The position numbers and the translations under genes were made by a program. The notes beneath the pieces were generated by a model. That model made no database searches. It was not told where the DNA came from and worked only from the letters and a program-made list of their open reading frames with translations. A stretch of 64,000 bases of DNA from Undaria pinnatifida (taxonomy: Eukaryota; Sar; Phaeophyceae; Laminariales; Alariaceae). Below are positions 24,101 through 32,814 of the stretch, piece by piece. The first letter of the stretch is position 1. Each line of letters starts with the position of its first letter. The stretch is taken from positions 13,221,892-13,285,891 of the forward strand of contig JABAKD010000029.1 in the NCBI GenBank assembly GCA_012845835.1. The letters run 5' to 3'.

Positions 24101-27100
24101 TGTGCACTGCCGCAACAGCAGGCTGCACCAGTAGCTGCGGCGTTTTCGGCGACGGATTTGTGATTGCGGCGTTGTTTTCTATTGGTAACACAGTGGAGCA
24201 CCTGCTTTAATTAAGAGCCCCCCGGAACAGGAAAGTGTTACCGCTCTTATCTCTGCTCCGCTCTTGTCTCATGTTGGATATTTTTTTGTTTTGTTAATAG
24301 CAGGCGTCATACGACGTGACAACCCTATCTGACATATGACCGCTTTTTAGGCGTGTTGTCTTTCATTATAGACGTGACTTAAACCGGGTACCCCAGCGGT
24401 AGGGGATGGATCGATATCATCCCCTTACGGGAGTCCGTGATAGTATGGCGTTTCCCATATGCATGCGGAGGCGAATCATTTATGGGCTGGCGCCAACCGT
24501 TCTAGAAAAAACGCAGCTTTTTTCGAGAACCTCGCATGGATTTTCGAACTGTTCGCGAACCTGGACTTGTAACATGCATCCTTGCTAATGTCTTCCCAGG
24601 CGTGCACTGCCGCAACAGCAGGCTGCACCAGTAGCTGCGGCGTTTTCGGTGGCAAATTGTGACTCCATTGTTTTCTATTAGTAACACAGCAGTGGGGCAC
24701 CCGCTTTAATTCAGAGCCCACCGGAACAGGCAAGTGTTACCGCTCTTATCTCTGTTCCGCTCTTGCCTCATGTTGGACACTTTTTTGCTGTGTTAATAAT
24801 ATAGGCGTCATAAGACGTGGCAAGCCTAGCTGACCGCCTGTTGGGTCCGTTGTCACTTGTTATGGACGTGACTTAAACCGGGCACCCCAGCGGTATAAGA
24901 TGGATCGATACGATCCCCTCTTGTAAGAGTGCGTAAAATCACGGGGGTTTACCATGTATATGCGGAGGCGTTCTATTTCGGGGCTGGTGCCAACCGTTCA
25001 AGATTTTATTTTCGATAGCGTGTCATGGATTTGCGAACTGTTCGCGAACCGGAACTCGTATCACGCATCCTTGCTAACGTGCGCCCTGGTGTCTGGTGTG
25101 CACTGCCGCAACAGCAGGCTGCACCATTAGATGTGGCACTTTCGGTGGCGGATTGTGCCTCCATTGTTTTCTATTAGTAACACGGGTACCCTATGTAAGA
25201 GATCCCCGGAACAGGCAAGCGTTGCCGTTTTTTTCTCATGTTGGACGTTTTGTTGGTTTTGTGTGGAGTATACTTGTAGCCGTCATAAGACGTGACAAGC
25301 CTAGCTGACCGCTTTTTCGTATGTTTTCTCTTATTGTGGACGTTTTACCCAGCGGTAGGGGATGAATCAATATGGTCCCCTTGTGAAACTGCGTACTTGT
25401 ATGGGATTTCCCACATATATGCGGAGGCGTTCTATATAGGGGCTGGTGCCAACTGTTCAAGAAAAACCGAAGTTTTTTCTGAAGAACCTTCCATGGATTT
25501 GCGGACTGTTCCCGAACCGGGACTGGTAACAGGCGGCACTGGTACTGGTAACAGGCGGCCTTGCTAATGTACCCCCTGGTGTCGGTGTGCACTGCCGCAA
25601 CAGCAGGCTGCACCAATAGACGTGGCCGTATCGGTGGCGGGTTGTGATGTTTTCCATTAGTAATAAAGTGGGGCACCCGATTTAATTAATAGCCCACCGG
25701 AACAGGCAAGTGTTGCCACTCTTATCTCATATGGTTACCATGCATGTACCAGTAGGTTTAACCCCCCTTCAGAGCCCCAAGATCCCTCCCTATACTAATT
25801 CCAAGTGACATGTCCCCTAAACGGGTTTCCAGTTCTGAAGGCGTCATAGGGCGTGGCAAGCCGATATGACCGACTTTTGGTCCATTTTCTCTTATTTTTC
25901 TCTTGTTCTGGACGCCCTTATACCGGATACCCGCACTGTACAGTACTACAGCAGTAGCGCTGTAGCCACAGCCCGCTCGCGCTCGTAGCGTGAGTTCGGC
26001 GGTCTTCTGGCAGTTGCACACAAACCTGTTCATCTCCGGAGATGAGGAAAGTTAAAATTTCCTGGAAAAGTATTTGTTGTCTTTGTTTTTTCCGAAGTTG
26101 GTATTTGTTGACCCCTTTAGTAGAGCCCCCGAACCCCTCCCCATACTAAATCCAAGTAATTTTGTCCCCAAAAACGGCTTTCCAGTTGTAAAGGGGTTAA
26201 GGATGGGGGCGTCTTGAGCGTGGCAAGCGGTGAATCGTGGGGTCCTAAGTATGGGTGCTGGAGACGCTCTGAAAAAACCTCCTGGTGACTGGTACAACGC
26301 AGCTGTAAATGTGTACTGATGTACGGGGTAGCTCAATACTGCCTTGCCATGTCTTGTCCTGTCTCGTTTTTTCTTCCCTGTCGCTCGGTTTCCTTCGATT
26401 GTTACGTCTTGATGGTTTTTCTTTTTTCGTGATTGCTTTTTATGGTCTTCGCACCTTGCCTCCGTCGTCTTATCTTGTCTTGACCTGCTGCTGTTAGCCT
26501 TCACGTTTGTTGATGTTTTTTTTTTTCCGCGTCTTGACTCATTTGCCTACGGCGACAACGATGCCACCCTTAGGCCATACCAGGTGCAGCTTATGCGGGA
26601 ATAGGCTGACGACCCCACCCCGTCCCCGATGTTTTTTTGTCGTCCCTCTTTTTTCGTTGTCCCGAATCGCGTTTCAACCTTTGTTGCTGCTCTCTTTTGT
26701 TTTGTTTTTTCGCGATCCCAAATCGAACCGTGCCTTTGTGCGTACAGTGACAATGATGCCGCCCTAGCCCTGCAGCTGTCTCGGGAATGGGCTGACGATC
26801 CCGCCTCGGCCCCACCACCGCCCACGCGGCCCGTTAACATCCCAAGCCCCTTCGTGAACGTAGGCGGGACGGCTGGAGGCGGAGGCGGAGGCGGGGGTGG
26901 GAGGGGGGGAGCAGGGGGGATTCATGCTCCTGGGATCCCGATACACTTACCAACAGGTGGAAGTTTGTTGTTCGGTAAATATGTTCACTGTGTTCCGTAT
27001 TGGTGTGCGGCATACGTGTTGAGTGTCGGTGTTGATTGTCCTTGTTGGGTCATGGTGTAGGGTTGTGGAGTTTGGCATTGGTGTTCGGTATCGGCGATGG

Positions 27101-30100
27101 AAGAGGAGGAGGCGTGGTTGGGGAGGGGGGAGGGGGAAGCTTGTATACTCCCGGGGGCTCAGGCAACATGCCAGCAGGTGGGAGAGAGTTTGGTGTTCGG
27201 CATCGGTGTTGGGTAGCTGTGTCCGGTAGCTGTACTCGGTATTGGTGTACGGTGTCGGTGTTGGATGGTGGTGTAGGGCGTCGGTGTTTTGGTATTTGTG
27301 TTCGGTAGTGGTGTTCGGTATCGGCGTTGAAGGAGGATGAGATGTGTTTGAGAGGGGAGAAGGGGAAGGCATGTATCCCCCCGTGGGCCCGGGAAACATC
27401 CCAGCAGTTGTGAAACCGGTGTTCGGTATCGCTATTCGGTATGGGTGTTCAGTATCGGTGTTCGGTGTTTGTTGTCGGTGTTTGGTACCGGTGTTCGGTA
27501 TTGGTAATCGGCATAGGTGTTCGGTATCGGTGTTCATCGGTATTCGATGTCGGTGTTTGGTGTCGGTGCTCGGTATTTGTGTTTTGTGTGAGTGTTCGGA
27601 ATCGGTGTTCGGTATCGGTGTTAGGTGCTCGGTATCATCATTACGAAATAGTTGCAGAAATACTAATACTTCAAAGCTCTGACCGAAATCCTTACCGGCT
27701 TTACCGAAATCCGTACCGACGTTCTAGACCGAAATATCGGATCCATCTACGTTGTCGCTGGCCGCTCCCAGCGCGTGACGCGGGCGACGCACGCTAAGCA
27801 AGCGGCCGAAGAAGCCGGAGGGCGGCTCTCCCAAAAGGATCCTATCGAAATACTTCCCAATACCGGTATATTTCAAAGTTCTTACCGAAGTCTTACCGAT
27901 TTTTTTACCCATGTTCTTGCTGAAGTCCCTACGGATTCCCTATACCTAAATGCTTCCCGAACTATTCATGAGTACTAACTTCGAGCCCTATCCAACCGAA
28001 CCCTCAAACTAGACCGAGCCAAAACATAAGTCAAACACTACCCCATCGCAATCGCCCCCAAACACAACCCCAACCCCTCACAAACCCAGCCCAGCCCCCC
28101 CCCCCCCCCCCCCCCCCTTCCTTATTGCAGCGCGTGATGCGGGCGACTCCGGTGGAGCCAGCGACCGGAGAGGCAGGAGGGTAGCGCTCCCGGAGGAGTT
28201 CCTACGCCACCCGGGATGGACCGGCGGCGGGGGGGGCGGGGAGTCGAGCGACCCCCAAGTTGCGGCGGACGCGAGGCTGGCGATAATGTTGCAGGTGCGC
28301 GGTTCGGGTCTGGAGGGGTCAGTTATCCGGTATGAAACGGGATGTATTGCGGGACGAGTATTACGTGCTTACGAAACAGAACAGATGTGATTCTCTACGG
28401 GACTGGATTGTTATTTTCTGGTACGAGACGGGACGGGTGTAATATTTCCCGGTTATTTTCCGGGTCGGTCGGAGCGGGTAATATCCCGTTATGGGACTGG
28501 ATGGGCGTTTACTTGGTACGGGACGGGTGTGATACGTCACGGGACGGCTGGGTGTTTACCCGATACTGGACGGTGTTATCTGTTGTCGGATGGGACAGGT
28601 GGTTACCAGGTACGGGCCGCGTGTTGTGTTTACGGGATGAGCGTTCTGGTGTCCGTTAGGGGAAGGGACGGGTGGTTTTCCGGTCCCACACGATGCGGGA
28701 CAGATGTTATCCTGTACCAGTATGTTCTTTAAATGTAGTTGTAGGGTGAGTGTACGAGTAGTGTTTTTGGATTTCCTCTTGTTGGCGAGCGTCTCATAGC
28801 ATTAGACCTGTTTTTTAGGCTAGAATTAGTAGAATGGACACAGCCCGTGGATTGACCGGAGAAGCCAACTGAGGGGGCGCCAATGGACCTCCCGGTAACA
28901 TGAAGTTCGCACGCCATGCATCCACTACTGTAGCACCTCTCGTATAAACCCCATGCGTGCATGCATGCTTGTTGGCCTTTTATTTGTCCCCTCTTGTTGT
29001 TTTTGGGTAAAACGACGATTGGTTCCCCGCTTTTATAATGCCGCCTTCCCCAAGTGTCGACAGGACGGGATGTCATCGTCTTTCCAGGTGTCGGTGGTCT
29101 TTCCTTTGTCATGTTGCCGCCTTCTCCACAGTATGGTAGAAGTTATGCGATTGTAGTACTAGTATTGTAAGATTCGGGGAATTCCTTCTCCACAATTATC
29201 ATAACATTTGTAGGGTTTTAGTGTAGGATTCGGGGATGTCTTCTCTAAAGTATTGTGCAAGTTATGGGGTTTTAGTGTGTGGGATTCGGGGAATTCTTTC
29301 TCCAAAATATCATCAAACTTAATAGGGTTATGGGGTTTTTATGTATGGGATTCGGGGAATTCCTTCTCCAAAATGTCATCAAACTTAATAGGGTTTTAGT
29401 ATCGGATTAGAGGATTGTGTGCCACCCCCCCCCCCCCCCCCCCCGTATGATTCCAGTGTATGCGACGATACAGCCTTTGTTGAGCCTATTTCCCGCTACA
29501 GCGCGTTGGTTGTTTTTTTGTGTTGGGTGAGTTGGTGTTGGTTGTCGTTTGTGTGTGTTTGTGTTCGTGTTTCACGTGTTCATGGGTGTTTGTTGGTGAT
29601 ATGTGCTTGTGTGTCTATTGAATACCGCTGTATTTTGTGCGCGCCTAGGTTTCTCTTCCCCCCATCCTTATGTATGCGTGTGCATCGTCTATCTTTGATC
29701 CCGTTTTCTCGGTGCAAACACTCGCAGAACCAGTCCTTTCAACGCGAGCTCGAGGCGCACCCGGACTTGGCCTACCTTGGAAGGCGTCCTCCGTCAGGGG
29801 GTAGTGCATCCAGAGGTAAGCGCGTGCAACCTTCGACTTTAACCGATTTTTCCCACTCTACACGTACAATTATTGCACCTGTTGTTACCGTGTGTTCACA
29901 TTTAACTCCATGGCCATACGTAATGTACAGTAGTATCTACTTGTAGTGGTCCGTGGTCACTAGGCTTCGATGATTGTGGAGTGGAAGGATAGTGTTCGAG
30001 GCGCTCACCGTGGCTGTTTTCTTGGCGTGTCTATGACGTGTCCTGGACGTGGCGTGATGTTTCCTTGACGTGTTCTTGATGTGTCATTACATGACGTTAC

Positions 30101-30844
30101 GTGCCATTGACGTGCTATGAACGTGGTGTGACGTGCCCTAGACATGTCCTTGACGCGATGTGACATGTCCTTGACGCGTTCTGCAAGGGGAAGTTAGTTC
30201 ATCCGGAGGCAAACGCTGGAGACCTGTAACGCTTACCTTATTTGCCAGTGCACTTGGTGCACGTAGGGTTATCTGTCATCTGTGGCAGGCTGCCACGGTG
30301 GCTGTTCTCTTGACGTGTCCTAGACGAATAATTGACGTGCATTGGTGTGGTATGGCATGTCCTTGACGTGTCATCAACGTGGTATGACGCGCCCCGTGAC
30401 GTTTGACGTCGTGACATGTGTTGACATGTCGCCCTCCCACTGTGCCTCCCTCCCTCGCTCCCTCCCTCCCTCTCTACTTGTTTGGTATCCTTCCCCCCCT
30501 CACTCTCTACCTCTCCCACGTGTTTGGTATGGTCCTAGCAGGGACGTCTGCCGGGGGTGGCGGGGGTGCGACCGGAGCGACAATCAAAGAACAGGTCACG
30601 GCCATGGGGCAAGGTGAGCCGCCCCCTTTTTTTTTGTTTCTCCCTTTGTTATGGAATCGATTCGATTTGCTTTTTTACGGTGAGACCCTATTTTTTTGGA
30701 GGGGGAGGGAATTGCCTTTCATAATCGATGCAACTTGCCTTTATTTTTTCATGAAATCAATGGTCCTCCACCTCTTTGGCTTGTGTTTTATCGAATCGGT
30801 ACGGTTTCTTTCCTAATAAAAGGCGAGAAATCAGGCTCGGCACG

Positions 30845-30896
<52 letters not shown>

Positions 30897-32814
30897 GGTT
30901 GTTGGTGCTGTCTCCTCTCAATCGTGTTTCCCGCGGTTTGCTCGATGACAGACGCGCGGCCGTTTTTGCTGTTTTTGTCGTGTTGTTGCGGTGGACGTTC
31001 TTGCTGATGTTGTTATTGATACTAATTCGAAGTATTGTTGTTGTCGTGGACTTCATTGTTATTTCCAGTGTCGGGTGTCGGCGGCAGTGACAGCTTGCAT
31101 TGCCATTGCCACGGAAACCGAAGGATACGCTATCTAGTGATGGATTGCGAATACGATTGAGTTACAGTGACACATATGCATCAAACTACGTGGCAGTGTT
31201 GTTTGTTTTGCCCGTCTGCCTGAGGATTACAATACGAAAAAGGTTGTTTCTGTCGTTTTACCATCGTTTTTACCGCTGTCTGCTCTTATATTCCAGACGT
31301 GCGGCGGAAGCTAGATGAGCTGGCGGTTCGGTGGAAGATGAAAGACCCGGGAGCCGCGGACGCTACAACCGAGTACAGCCGTGTGCCTCTCATGAGTTCG
31401 CAAGGCGAGGACATGGACGATCAGGTATTGTGTAATGATATTTTTCAACGTCAGCTGTGAGTTTGGCGAATTTAGGGTCCAAACTCATCTTTGCAAGCTG
31501 CGGACTACACTGGTCGCTCGTTTTTAGTAAGTTTTTAATGAGTCAAAGCCTATTGTAAGATGGCATTGTATTTGTATTTCAATAGTTACCACTATTGTTT
31601 TGCGTTTGTGTGTGTTACTTTGCGTATCTGTTATTTTGTCCTTTTGGCGTTGCAGTGACGGAAAGGCGTTGCCGAGAGGACGCGGGGGCGAGGGGGGTCT
31701 TGGTATTGAAGTCTGCACGTGCTGGTATTTCAACAACAATACATCAGTGGTACGAATTGCGTTACCGCTGTCATGATTTATGGGACTGTTGCTTGGTTCT
31801 TTTTGTTTTTAGATTGAATCGAAACGAGTAATCTATGCCTCACCACACTACTCTACATTACAATCACCCCCCCCCCCCCCCCCCTCCCCCGCTGCCGTGC
31901 TCGTTGTCCCGCTTCAAAGGCCGAAGTCGTCCACTTTTCCCAAAGCAGCACCACCCGCCGTAGTCACGGCAATGTGGCCAGCGGCGGGACTACCCCTGCA
32001 GACTCCGCCCCCCCCGCATCTGCTAGCGCGGCCGCAGGGGTGGGGCTGTACCGAGCCGACTCTGGGATGGAGGAGCAGCTAGGTGAGTAGGGTACATGAG
32101 TAGGGAGTAGGGTGCATGAGTAGGGTATGTATGCAAAGTGGTTGGTTTGAAATCGTATTAATAGGGGTGTGTCTTGAGTTGAATAGGGGAACAAAACTCT
32201 TGTAAAAACCAAACGAAAAGCTATGTAGCCACCGCGCAAGTAAACGGGGAGCAAGTAACACCGACCAGCCCAAACGGGGTTGTTCTTTGGTTTATACGTT
32301 TGGTACCGAAGTACATACCCAAGTATTACTGGAACGAGGTTTTGATGCCCTGGGGTGGGGCTGTACCGAGCGGGGCTCGGGGATGGAGGAGCGGAGAAAC
32401 AGCTATAATTGGGTGGGTACAGTATACGTATACTTTGGGGTACTCGGGTACATACCCGAGTATTTCCCAACAACCAGGTTTGGTACCCTCCGTCACTGGG
32501 GGTGGGACTTTACCGAGACGACTCCGGAGCGAATGATAGATAATCAGGTAGATAGGGAGGGAGGGGGGGGGGCGGGGGGGAGGGGAGGAAGTGTTGATAC
32601 TTTTGGTCGCTAAGGGATTGAAAACAGCCTGGGTGATTCGGGAACGACCGTTGCAGGGTTTTTTTGCTGACATTTTACGCGCGCTTGAACGCATTTTTTC
32701 CTTTCCTTTGCCGTGTTCGCGGTTGATGCTCCCTCTTGCACCCACCCCCCAACCGCTGTCACCTCCCCATTTTCTTCTGCAGCTGATCCCCGGCGGAGCA
32801 AAAAGGACCGGTAA
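15060..32814 (+). CDS. CUE-domain ubiquitin-binding protein, 9 exons, 354 residues
   Basis: The gene was assembled from nine exons whose donor and acceptor phases all match: 15060-15149, 22250-22368, 26748-26956, 28131-28294, 29728-29815, 30542-30613, 31297-31424, 31920-32082 and 32783-32814. Residues 6-45 form a CUE domain: DAVDQLHQMFGDYDK, then ATLAAVLEANGRHVERTVEH ending in the expected di-leucine; the usual MFP motif is MFG. A Gly-rich linker follows, then two related helices (DNDAALALQLSREW near 71-84 and ADARLAIMLQ near 185-194), then NQSFQRELEAHPDLAYL (195-211) and IKEQVTAMGQDVRRKLDELA (about 236-255). In plant-type CUE proteins similar blocks follow the CUE domain; such domains bind mono-ubiquitin. 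A role in ubiquitin-dependent sorting or turnover is inference. The start has A at -3. Introns reach 7.1 kb and hold transposons and satellites. Alternative 3' end: a weak donor at 32811 could splice to 33471-33501, adding nine residues. Confidence 0.85.
15736..16550 (+). mobile_element. 815-bp TIR element with internal CAGTCGAAAA motifs
   Basis: The left end (CTGGGACCTAAAGGCCATTT, then CTTATACAGTCGGATT) is repeated in reverse complement at the right end (AATCCGACTGTGTAAGAAAT, then GGCTTATGGGCCCAG). The inverted similarity runs about 75 bp inward through blocks of CAGTCGAAAA(C/A)GG. More copies of that decamer cluster at 16370-16510. An open minus-strand frame (16332-15868) has a hydrophobic stretch but no transposase motif, so the element appears non-autonomous. 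No target-site duplication was evident. Confidence 0.6.
16543..17326 (+). mobile_element. 784-bp TIR element starting GGGCCC
   Basis: GGGCCCAGATTAACGAAGAG with a following ATTCGATTTTTTAT is matched in reverse complement by ATCGAAATTCGATTCGAC and TCCTCGTTAATTCGGGCCC at 17286-17326. Its left end overlaps the right end of the previous element by eight bases (GGGCCCAG). No transposase is seen. Confidence 0.5.
17327..19511. other. intron sequence without recognised features
   Basis: Mostly unique-looking sequence. A charged frame on the minus strand (18437-18180, Lys/Glu/Asp-rich) is open but has no splice or domain support. Confidence 0.4.
19512..19599 (+). repeat. 90-bp TTAA inverted-repeat element, copy 4
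   Basis: The only copy with an exact TTAA at both ends: GTTAACACCTTTAGAGCC on the left and GGCATTAAG on the right. The core is more diverged than in other copies. Confidence 0.7.
20826..21150 (+). repeat. 330-bp dispersed element, copy 1
   Basis: It starts with the hairpin block CCAGCTGTGAGATCGAAG, continues through GATCGCGCGTATTACGGG, GACTCTCCTTGG, AGCTATCAGGGTCAACAGGG and GGAAACTATAAAACCC, and ends near CTGGGTTCGAACAAAAGG. Near-complete relatives lie at 53035-53360 (rearranged) and 54835-55215 (opposite strand). A partial echo of its later half follows at 21180-21270. Confidence 0.75.
21720..22248 (+). repeat. C-rich tandem array of about 60-65 bp units ending at a splice acceptor
   Basis: About seven diverged units share GTGTTGCACGCCTCC, a CTCGCTATCAGGGCTAACC block and runs of C. 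C tracts of up to 18 bases follow at 22226-22243. The array runs directly into the acceptor CTATCCAG of CUE exon 2, so it forms an extended polypyrimidine region. Confidence 0.7.
22250..22368 (+). CDS. CUE gene exon 2
   Basis: Codes for residues 31-69 plus two bases of T70: ANGRHVERTVEHLLGNPRD, then a Ser/Gly tract ending GGGSAAS. The acceptor is CTATCCAG and the donor is AC then GTAAGA. It completes the CUE domain begun 7 kb upstream. Confidence 0.85.
23354..23612 (+). mobile_element. MITE-like element with TACCAGATAA ends, copy 2
   Basis: The left end (ATCATACCAGACGGAGTACC) and right end (GCGAAATATATTTGGTACAT) match copy 1 at 4679. Interior blocks (GAGGTGGTCCGTA, AAGCCGCGCTCGGGCG, CCTCTCGCGATTTG) are collinear with it, but the telomere-like block is reduced to GGGTTAAGGTTGGGTTGG. 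Confidence 0.65.
23790..25925 (+). repeat. satellite of about 495 bp, four units
   Basis: The marker TGCACTGCCGCAACAGCAGG recurs at 24103, 24603, 25099 and 25588 (spacings 500, 496, 489). Each unit also carries CCGGAACAGG, GGCGTCAT(A)(A)GACGTG, a GGATCGATA block and GAACTGTTCGCGAACC. The first unit has an internal 106-bp duplication (23855-24066). The last is interrupted by a TTAA element at 25758. Confidence 0.85.
25758..25845 (+). repeat. 90-bp TTAA inverted-repeat element, copy 5
   Basis: TTAACCCCCCTTCAGAGCC to TTCTGAAGGCGTC, inserted inside the last unit of the 495-bp satellite. It was therefore inserted after that unit existed. Confidence 0.65.
26107..26200 (+). repeat. 90-bp TTAA inverted-repeat element, copy 6
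   Basis: TTGACCCCTTTAGTAGAGCC to GTTGTAAAGGGGTTAA, with the conserved core; it carries a short TAG insertion near the left end. Confidence 0.75.
26552..26625 (+). pseudogene. decayed copy of CUE exon 3 start
   Basis: Reads GDNDATL, then QLMRE, a TAG stop, then ADDP, aligning with DNDAAL, QLSRE, W, ADDP of exon 3 about 200 bp downstream. The acceptor AG is lost and three codons (including CATACCAGGTG) are inserted. It cannot replace exon 3 without a premature stop. Confidence 0.7.
26748..26956 (+). CDS. CUE gene exon 3
   Basis: Codes from the last base of T70 through T139: DNDAALALQLSREWADDPAS, a Pro-rich stretch, then a run of Gly and IHAPGIPIHLPT. The acceptor is GCGTACAG and the donor CAACAG then GTGGAA, leaving one base (phase 1). 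Confidence 0.8.
27100..27177 (+). pseudogene. copy of CUE exon 3 tail, number 1
   Basis: It matches 26876-26956 in order: G-rich block, TGTATACTCCCGGGGGC, AACATGCCAGCAG and a retained GTGGGA donor. It has no acceptor, so it is not an independent exon. Confidence 0.6.
27327..27406 (+). pseudogene. copy of CUE exon 3 tail, number 2
   Basis: Same block order (GGGGAAGGCATGTATCCCCC, then GGGAAACATCCCAGCAG), but the donor GT has become TT. Confidence 0.6.
27769..27848 (+). pseudogene. decayed copy of CUE exon 4 start
   Basis: Reads RDAGDAR, a stop, then ASGRRSRRAALPKGSY, aligning with RDAGDSGGASDRRGRRVALP of exon 4 about 360 bp downstream. The preceding CAG acceptor is retained, but the TAA stop disables it. 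Confidence 0.7.
28131..28294 (+). CDS. CUE gene exon 4
   Basis: Codes for residues 140-194: ARDAGDSGGASDRRGRRVAL, PEEFLRHPGWT, a Gly stretch and ADARLAIMLQ. The acceptor TTATTGCAG follows a run of about 21 C; the donor is CAG then GTGCGC, phase 0. Confidence 0.85.
28320..28730 (+). repeat. diverged minisatellite GGGACGGGTGT
   Basis: Irregular repeats of (GGTAC)GGGACGG(G/A)TGTGATA over about 400 bp of intron 4. It includes one TACCAGGTA oligomer at 28604. Confidence 0.6.
29160..29410 (+). repeat. tandem repeat of about 70 bp
   Basis: Four diverged units of GGGTTTTAGTGTAGGATTCG, GGGAATTCCTTCTCC and ATCATCAAACTTAATA in intron 4. They are followed by a run of about 20 C at 29426. Confidence 0.7.
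29728..29815 (+). CDS. CUE gene exon 5
   Basis: Codes for residues 195-223 plus one base: NQSFQRELEAHPDLAYLGRR, PPSGGSASR. The acceptor is CACTCGCAG and the donor AGAG then GTAAGC. It continues the helix begun by LAIMLQ in exon 4. Confidence 0.85.
29990..30430 (+). repeat. TGACGTGTCCT minisatellite, duplicated block
   Basis: Diverged units of TTGACGTGTCC(T)T and TGACGTGGTG. The block opening GTGGCTGTT(T/C)TCTTG occurs at about 30009 and again at 30296, with a copy of the exon 5 end between them. Confidence 0.7.
30184..30222 (+). pseudogene. copy of CUE exon 5 tail
   Basis: AGGGGAAGTTAGTTCATCCG, GAG, then GCAAACGC aligns with AGGGGGTAGTGCATCCAGAG, then GTAAGCGC at the end of exon 5. The donor GT has become GC. 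Confidence 0.55.
30542..30613 (+). CDS. CUE gene exon 6
   Basis: Codes for residues 224-247: GTSAGG, GGGATGATIKEQVTAMGQ. The acceptor is a tandem TAG-CAG (30536-30541), so use of the upstream AG would add one in-frame codon. The donor is CAAG then GTGAGC. Confidence 0.8.
30847..30900 (+). repeat. (GTT)n microsatellite
   Basis: About 17 uninterrupted GTT units in intron 6. Frames across it read polyleucine or polyasparagine and are not evidence of coding. Confidence 0.95.
31297..31424 (+). CDS. CUE gene exon 7
   Basis: Codes for residues 248-290: DVRRKLDELAVRWKMKDPGA, ADATTEYSRVPLMSSQG, EDMDDQ. The acceptor is ATATTCCAG and the donor CAG then GTATTG, phase 0. Confidence 0.85.
31450..31502 (+). 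repeat. 50-nt foldable dispersed repeat, in CUE intron 7
   Basis: GTCAGCTGTGAGTTTGG, then CCAAACTCATCTTTGCAAG, CTGCG. It lies 26 bp after the exon 7 donor. Confidence 0.7.
31920..32082 (+). CDS. CUE gene exon 8
   Basis: Codes for residues 291-344 plus one base: AEVVHFSQSSTTRRSHGNVA, an Ala/Ser/Pro-rich part, and GVGLYRADSGMEEQL. The acceptor CTTCAAAG follows a C tract (31867-31884); the downstream CAG would shift into a stop. The donor is CTAG then GTGAGT. Confidence 0.8.
32349..32395 (+). pseudogene. copy of CUE exon 8 tail, number 1
   Basis: CTGGGGTGGGGCTGTACCGA, then GGGATGGAGGAGC aligns with the end of exon 8. The donor is destroyed. Confidence 0.65.
32496..32548 (+). pseudogene. copy of CUE exon 8 tail, number 2
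   Basis: GGGGGTGGGACTTTACCGAG, ACGACTCCGGAGCGAATGA keeps the peptide GVGLYRDDSG, then a TAA stop. A CAG then GTAGAT donor-like site follows. Confidence 0.65.
32783..32814 (+). CDS. CUE gene exon 9 (last exon)
   Basis: Codes for ADPRRSKKDR and TAA (32812-32814), completing residue 354. The acceptor is TTCTTCTGCAG. An overlapping weak donor (GTAATG at 32811) allows an alternative splice to 33471, giving PVSANSSCR and TGA at 33499-33501. RNA evidence would decide between them. Confidence 0.65.

Larger units (their letters stand above)
22369..26747 (+). other. CUE gene intron 2
   Basis: A 4.4-kb intron holding a MITE-like element (23354-23612), most of a 495-bp satellite (23790-25925), two TTAA elements and a decayed copy of exon 3 (26552-26625). 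Ends are GTAAGA and GCGTACAG. Confidence 0.7.
27000..27660 (+). repeat. minisatellite GTGTTCGGTATC (about 12 bp)
   Basis: Dozens of diverged units of GGTGTTCGGTATC, interrupted by two copies of the end of exon 3. All three + frames are largely open (Val, Phe, Gly, Arg, Cys-rich), an artefact of the 12-bp period. Confidence 0.85.

Noticed and set aside
30757..31090. Polyleucine or polyasparagine proteins
   Set aside because: Translations of the (GTT)n microsatellite in CUE intron 6.
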